Assembly (NCBI GenBank): GCA_005656395.1
Contig: SRSI01000060.1
Location: forward strand, 744,001 to 808,000
Direction of reading: 5' to 3'
Length of the DNA: 64,000 bases
From: Strongyloides papillosus
Taxonomy: Eukaryota; Nematoda; Chromadorea; Rhabditida; Strongyloididae
Both the position numbers and the translations under genes were made by a program. Position 1 is the first letter of the stretch, and every line of letters starts with the position of its first letter. The notes beneath the pieces were generated by a model, which ran no database searches, was not told the origin of the DNA, and was given only the letters and a program-made list of their open reading frames with translations. Below are positions 60,913 through 64,000 of the stretch, piece after piece.

Positions 60913-62634
60913 ATTAATAGAATTTAAATAATATATCTACACAACCACTAGCAAAAAAATATGACTAAAGAAATATTGAAAAATTTTAATATGTTTATAA
61001 AATACAAAAAAAAATTTTTTTATTTTAATGAAATGCACTAAATACTATACAATATCGTTATCTTAAATAATATTTTTAATAACATTATAATCAATTTATA
61101 AAGTACATAAATAAAAAACGATGCGTACTTTAATGTTAAATTAAAGAGAAAACAAATTTAAATATTAATTTTACCTATATGAATTTGCTTTCGTCACTTT
61201 AGGTTTTATTATACCTTCTCACTTTCCTCTTCCATTTTACATTATTGTGAAAGATTAAAAAATAAAAGTATAAAAACAGTTTTCTTACTATTTTAAAAGG
61301 TTTTCAATATAAAATGATAATATTTAGTTCTTATGGAAAATATTCAACTTTTTCTAAAATATTTTGTCTTTAATCATAACAAATGGCAGTCTTTCTGATT
61401 ATTGATATTTATATATTTAGTATATCTAAAAATTTACCTTTTCTTTTGGTAATACAATATAATACTTTACTTGAATGGAGATGACTTTTCCGTTCAATCT
61501 ATACAGTTACTAAAAAATCAACATAAAATGTGATTGCAATTAATAGGGAAGAAGAAGATAAATATTAAAAAAATGAACTTCATAATCATTTTTGTAATAA
61601 AAAATTTTGATTTTGCTATTCAGTTTTTAGACTTGTAAAAATGTATTTATTACATTTTCTAAATAAAAATTATTATGTATGTAAATTACATTTTTCATTG
61701 AACAATTTTTATATCGTCTTTAAAATAAATTATACTCCTTTTTTATTTTATTTATTTATTTTTTAATAAAAATAATGTTAGTATTTAAAATAGTTATAAA
61801 ACATATGATTGAATTGTACAATAAATATATAACCAAATATGTGATATAATGTTTTTACTTTTTTAAAGTATATAACAATATTTGGCGCGTAATTCTTGTA
61901 TTACAAGTACTGTTAAAGAAATGTATCCAGTTTGTGTAATATTTGTCATTTTTAACTTAAGAATTAAATGAACTTCCATTAAATAATGTGTATTTTAAAG
62001 TGGAATAGCAAAACCAATGATTATATAAATGGAAGAGAAAATATATGACAATTAATTTTTTTTTCCAATGACTGTGATAGAGATGGTAAAATAGTTTTGT
62101 CTTACTTTTTAATAAAAGCTTTTTAAATATAATTATCCAGTTTTCTTTTGGTGGCAAAACTTGTAAATAAAAACATATATTTTTTAGATAATTTTTATTT
62201 CTCCTTCATTCTTTATACAAATTATAATATTATATGAACGGGTATATTAAGAAAGTTAAATGTGATACGATTTTAATAGTAAATTTGAAAAAGAAATCAA
62301 AAGTACAGAAAAATCAACTAATAAAATTAATATGTTATTGATGATGAAATAATAATAATAAAATGGTGAGAATAAGATGGTTTAATAGAGAAGTATTTTT
62401 ACAATTTTAAGTATTCTTTAATTATATTATTTCTTTTTAAACAAACCACATTATTATAATGATCAATCCGCAAAATTTATAGTATTACACTTCTTTATAT
62501 CCTTGTGTGGTTGGGTGACTGAGATATCTGGTAGATAATGATGACAACTAGAAGAAGAGAAATACTTTTGCTAAACATTCCACCTTAAATTTATGTTCAA
62601 CTATCTCTTTATCATCAAATACACTTACATAGAA

Positions 62635-63338
62635 ATGTCGCATTTTTATTTATTTATTATTTTTTTGTCTCTTTTAAATAATGGAGTATGCATTTTGATG
62701 GAGGAAAATGGGAAGTTAAATTGGTTATTAGGATCATGGCGGTCTGAATACTCCGGTAAGATAAGTTGGCCATCTGTACCAACAATGGCTTTTGGTGAAG
62801 AGATACATCTTTATGAGGCACCAATAGCAAAATCAGGGAATGTACAATTTTTAAATTTTACGTAAGTTAATAATGCTATAGATTTTATTTATCTAATAAT
62901 TTTATATATATTTACAGTGCTCGAGCGTGGTCACATACAACAAAAGATCATTTCCATGATGAGTATGGATTTATGACAGTTGATAAGAATGGAAATGTTA
63001 CATTAATGACAACAGGAAATAATGGATTTACTACATATGAAACAGGAAAATTAGAATCAAATAGGTTAGTGCTAACATTAAAAGATATAGGACGTATTTC
63101 TTTTGCTCGTGATCTTCCTGTTGTTGATGTAAGTTTATATTCAAAAAAATGAAGTGAATTTTTAAAATAAAAAAAATTATTTTATTGTTATTTTTAGTTA
63201 CGTAGAACTTTTATTCGTCATGATGAAACGTATCTTGAACAGATAATTGAAATGAGAACAGCAACACATCCCAAAACAGGATTATTAGGACATACAAGAG
63301 TTATTTATACAAGACCTATAATCAAAAAATCTGGTTAA
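62635..63338 (+). CDS. Nitrobindin-like (THAP4 C-terminal type) heme-barrel protein with signal peptide
   Basis: Three exons, 62635-62861, 62918-63128 and 63198-63338; introns of 56 and 69 nt; 579 nt in frame, 192 aa. The second in-frame ATG (MSHFYLFIIFLSLLNNGVC) is chosen because it starts a clean signal peptide; one 14 codons upstream (62593) is possible. The mature part has the nitrobindin opening (LLGSWRSEYSGKISWP), an eight- to ten-strand beta-barrel pattern (EEIHLYE, VQFLNFTARAW, EYGFMTVDKNGNVTLMT), and a C-terminal His (H178 in LLGHTRVIYTR) where the family places its axial heme ligand. Nitrobindins bind ferric heme and react with nitric oxide and peroxynitrite. Most are cytosolic; a secretion signal here is notable. 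The family call is good; heme binding is inference. Confidence 0.8.
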
Positions 63339-63537
63339 ACATTAATATATATTTATATGCGTGTTCTAAATTATTTTATAGCAATAATGGCATTATTTAA
63401 ATGAAAAATATTTTATATTAATTTTATAAATTATATTTTTAATATATTTTTATCATACATATTTTATATAAACAAAAATATTTTTTTTATATAATTTGTT
63501 GTGATAAATTTGAAGAAGATTGAGATAAAAAGACCAG

Positions 63538-64000
63538 TCAAACGTATGAAACATTAAATTCTTTATTATTTCCACAAGAATTTTTATTTGAACTATTCAT
63601 TATTTGAGATTCAAATTGTAAACCGAGTCGAGCCATCATCATATTTTTTCTGAGATGTATTATTTCTTTGTAACTAGATGAGATGTTGGTTTTCACAATT
63701 CCATGAATTAAATAACGTAGATAAGTGAAAAAATCACAAACAGCTGCGACACGATTCCTTGCTAAAACAGATATAAATTTCCAGTCATCTTCAGAGTGAA
63801 GACGTATTCTGAATGGACAAGGTAGTTGAACTTTTAAAAAAGCACATTGCCTTAAATGTATATTAGTTTATTTTTAATACATGTGTTTTGTGTTAAAAAA
63901 ATACCTTATTATTTCATTGTCATCCGATACCAATTCAATATCTATTGTATTTGCAACGATTGCCTTATAAATTTTTTTTGAGATTTCTGGATTTTCAAAA
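63538..64000 (-). CDS. Rabin8/GRAB (Sec2-type) Rab GEF, C-terminal part, runs off the window
   Basis: Two minus-strand exons are visible: one from beyond 64000 to 63905 and the last 63850-63538, joined by a 54-nt intron in phase (AAG donor, TTTAAG acceptor). The peptide has PCPFRIRLHSEDDWKF followed by RVAAVCDFFTYLRYLIHGIV and EIIHLRKNMMMARLGLQFE. This matches the conserved C-terminal block of Rabin8/Rabin3 proteins (HRIKLGDS...ITAVCNFFTYIRYIQQG...EIMRLRKEMxLAKLG). The family exchanges GDP for GTP on Rab8/Rab3-type GTPases in exocytosis and ciliogenesis; the Sec2 coiled coil that does this would lie upstream, outside the window. Confidence 0.82.

Larger units (their letters stand above)
59382..62634. 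other. Intergenic region with scattered short coding-like ORFs
   Basis: Mostly AT-rich noise. Two short ORFs stand out and are listed separately (60512-60619 minus, 60802-60912 plus). A further acceptor-to-donor stretch on the minus strand near 62105-62160 (LPPKENWIIIFKKLL before GTAAGAC) could be an exon. I could not build a gene from them. Confidence 0.4.

Noticed and set aside
1..64000. CRISPR arrays, operons with ribosome binding sites, rRNA and attachment sites
   Set aside because: The sequence is a spliced animal genome; no regular spacer repeats, no rRNA-like conserved stretch and no prokaryotic signals were seen.

Overview
This window is nuclear DNA of a small nematode. It is extremely AT-rich. 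Genes are split by short GT-AG introns (mostly 40-60 nt), often with TTTCAG- or TTTTAG-like acceptors. The protein set is animal and specifically nematode-like: Slit, nicotinic receptor alpha subunit, SLC6 transporter, prominin, MAM-domain protein, CRIP-type LIM protein, CRAL-TRIO/GOLD protein, purine 5'-nucleotidase, nitrobindin and a Rabin8-type Rab GEF. Composition, compact introns and small orphan exons suggest a clade IV worm such as Strongyloides or Parastrongyloides; this is inference, not proof. Most gene models below were joined by hand from splice sites and checked for reading phase.

Layout. 1-2.7 kb: 3' half of a Ty3/Gypsy-type retrotransposon polyprotein (degenerate RNase H, integrase, then a second intact RNase H) and an LTR-like 3' tail. 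4.2-4.75 kb: a broken orphan gene. 7.3-8.6 kb (-): CRAL-TRIO/GOLD lipid-transfer protein. 12.4-12.7 kb (+): CRIP-type LIM protein. 15.3-23.4 kb (+): complete Slit (six exons, 1478 aa) with one 3.4 kb intron. 23.8-30.9 kb: a transposon graveyard with three different mariner relics, a Merlin-like relic, and a spliced 136-aa gene lying inside one pair of mariner terminal repeats. 32.1-34.0 kb (-): secreted double-MAM protein. 36.8-38.7 kb (-): NT5C2-type nucleotidase. 38.7-47.4 kb: gene desert. 47.4-50.3 kb (+): prominin. 52.9-54.8 kb (+) SLC6 transporter, convergent with the nicotinic receptor gene at 55.1-56.8 kb (-). 58.3-59.4 kb (-): F-box-like protein. 62.6-63.3 kb (+): nitrobindin-like protein with a signal peptide. 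63.5-64.0 kb (-): C-terminal end of a Rabin8/Sec2-type Rab GEF, running off the window.

The host genes are not an operon. Several (Slit, SLC6 transporter, nicotinic receptor, Rab GEF) have neuronal roles, but nothing in the sequence shows joint regulation. The most unusual items are the dual-RNase-H retroelement with its hairpin-bearing tail and the mariner-bounded unit carrying an intact-looking spliced gene.
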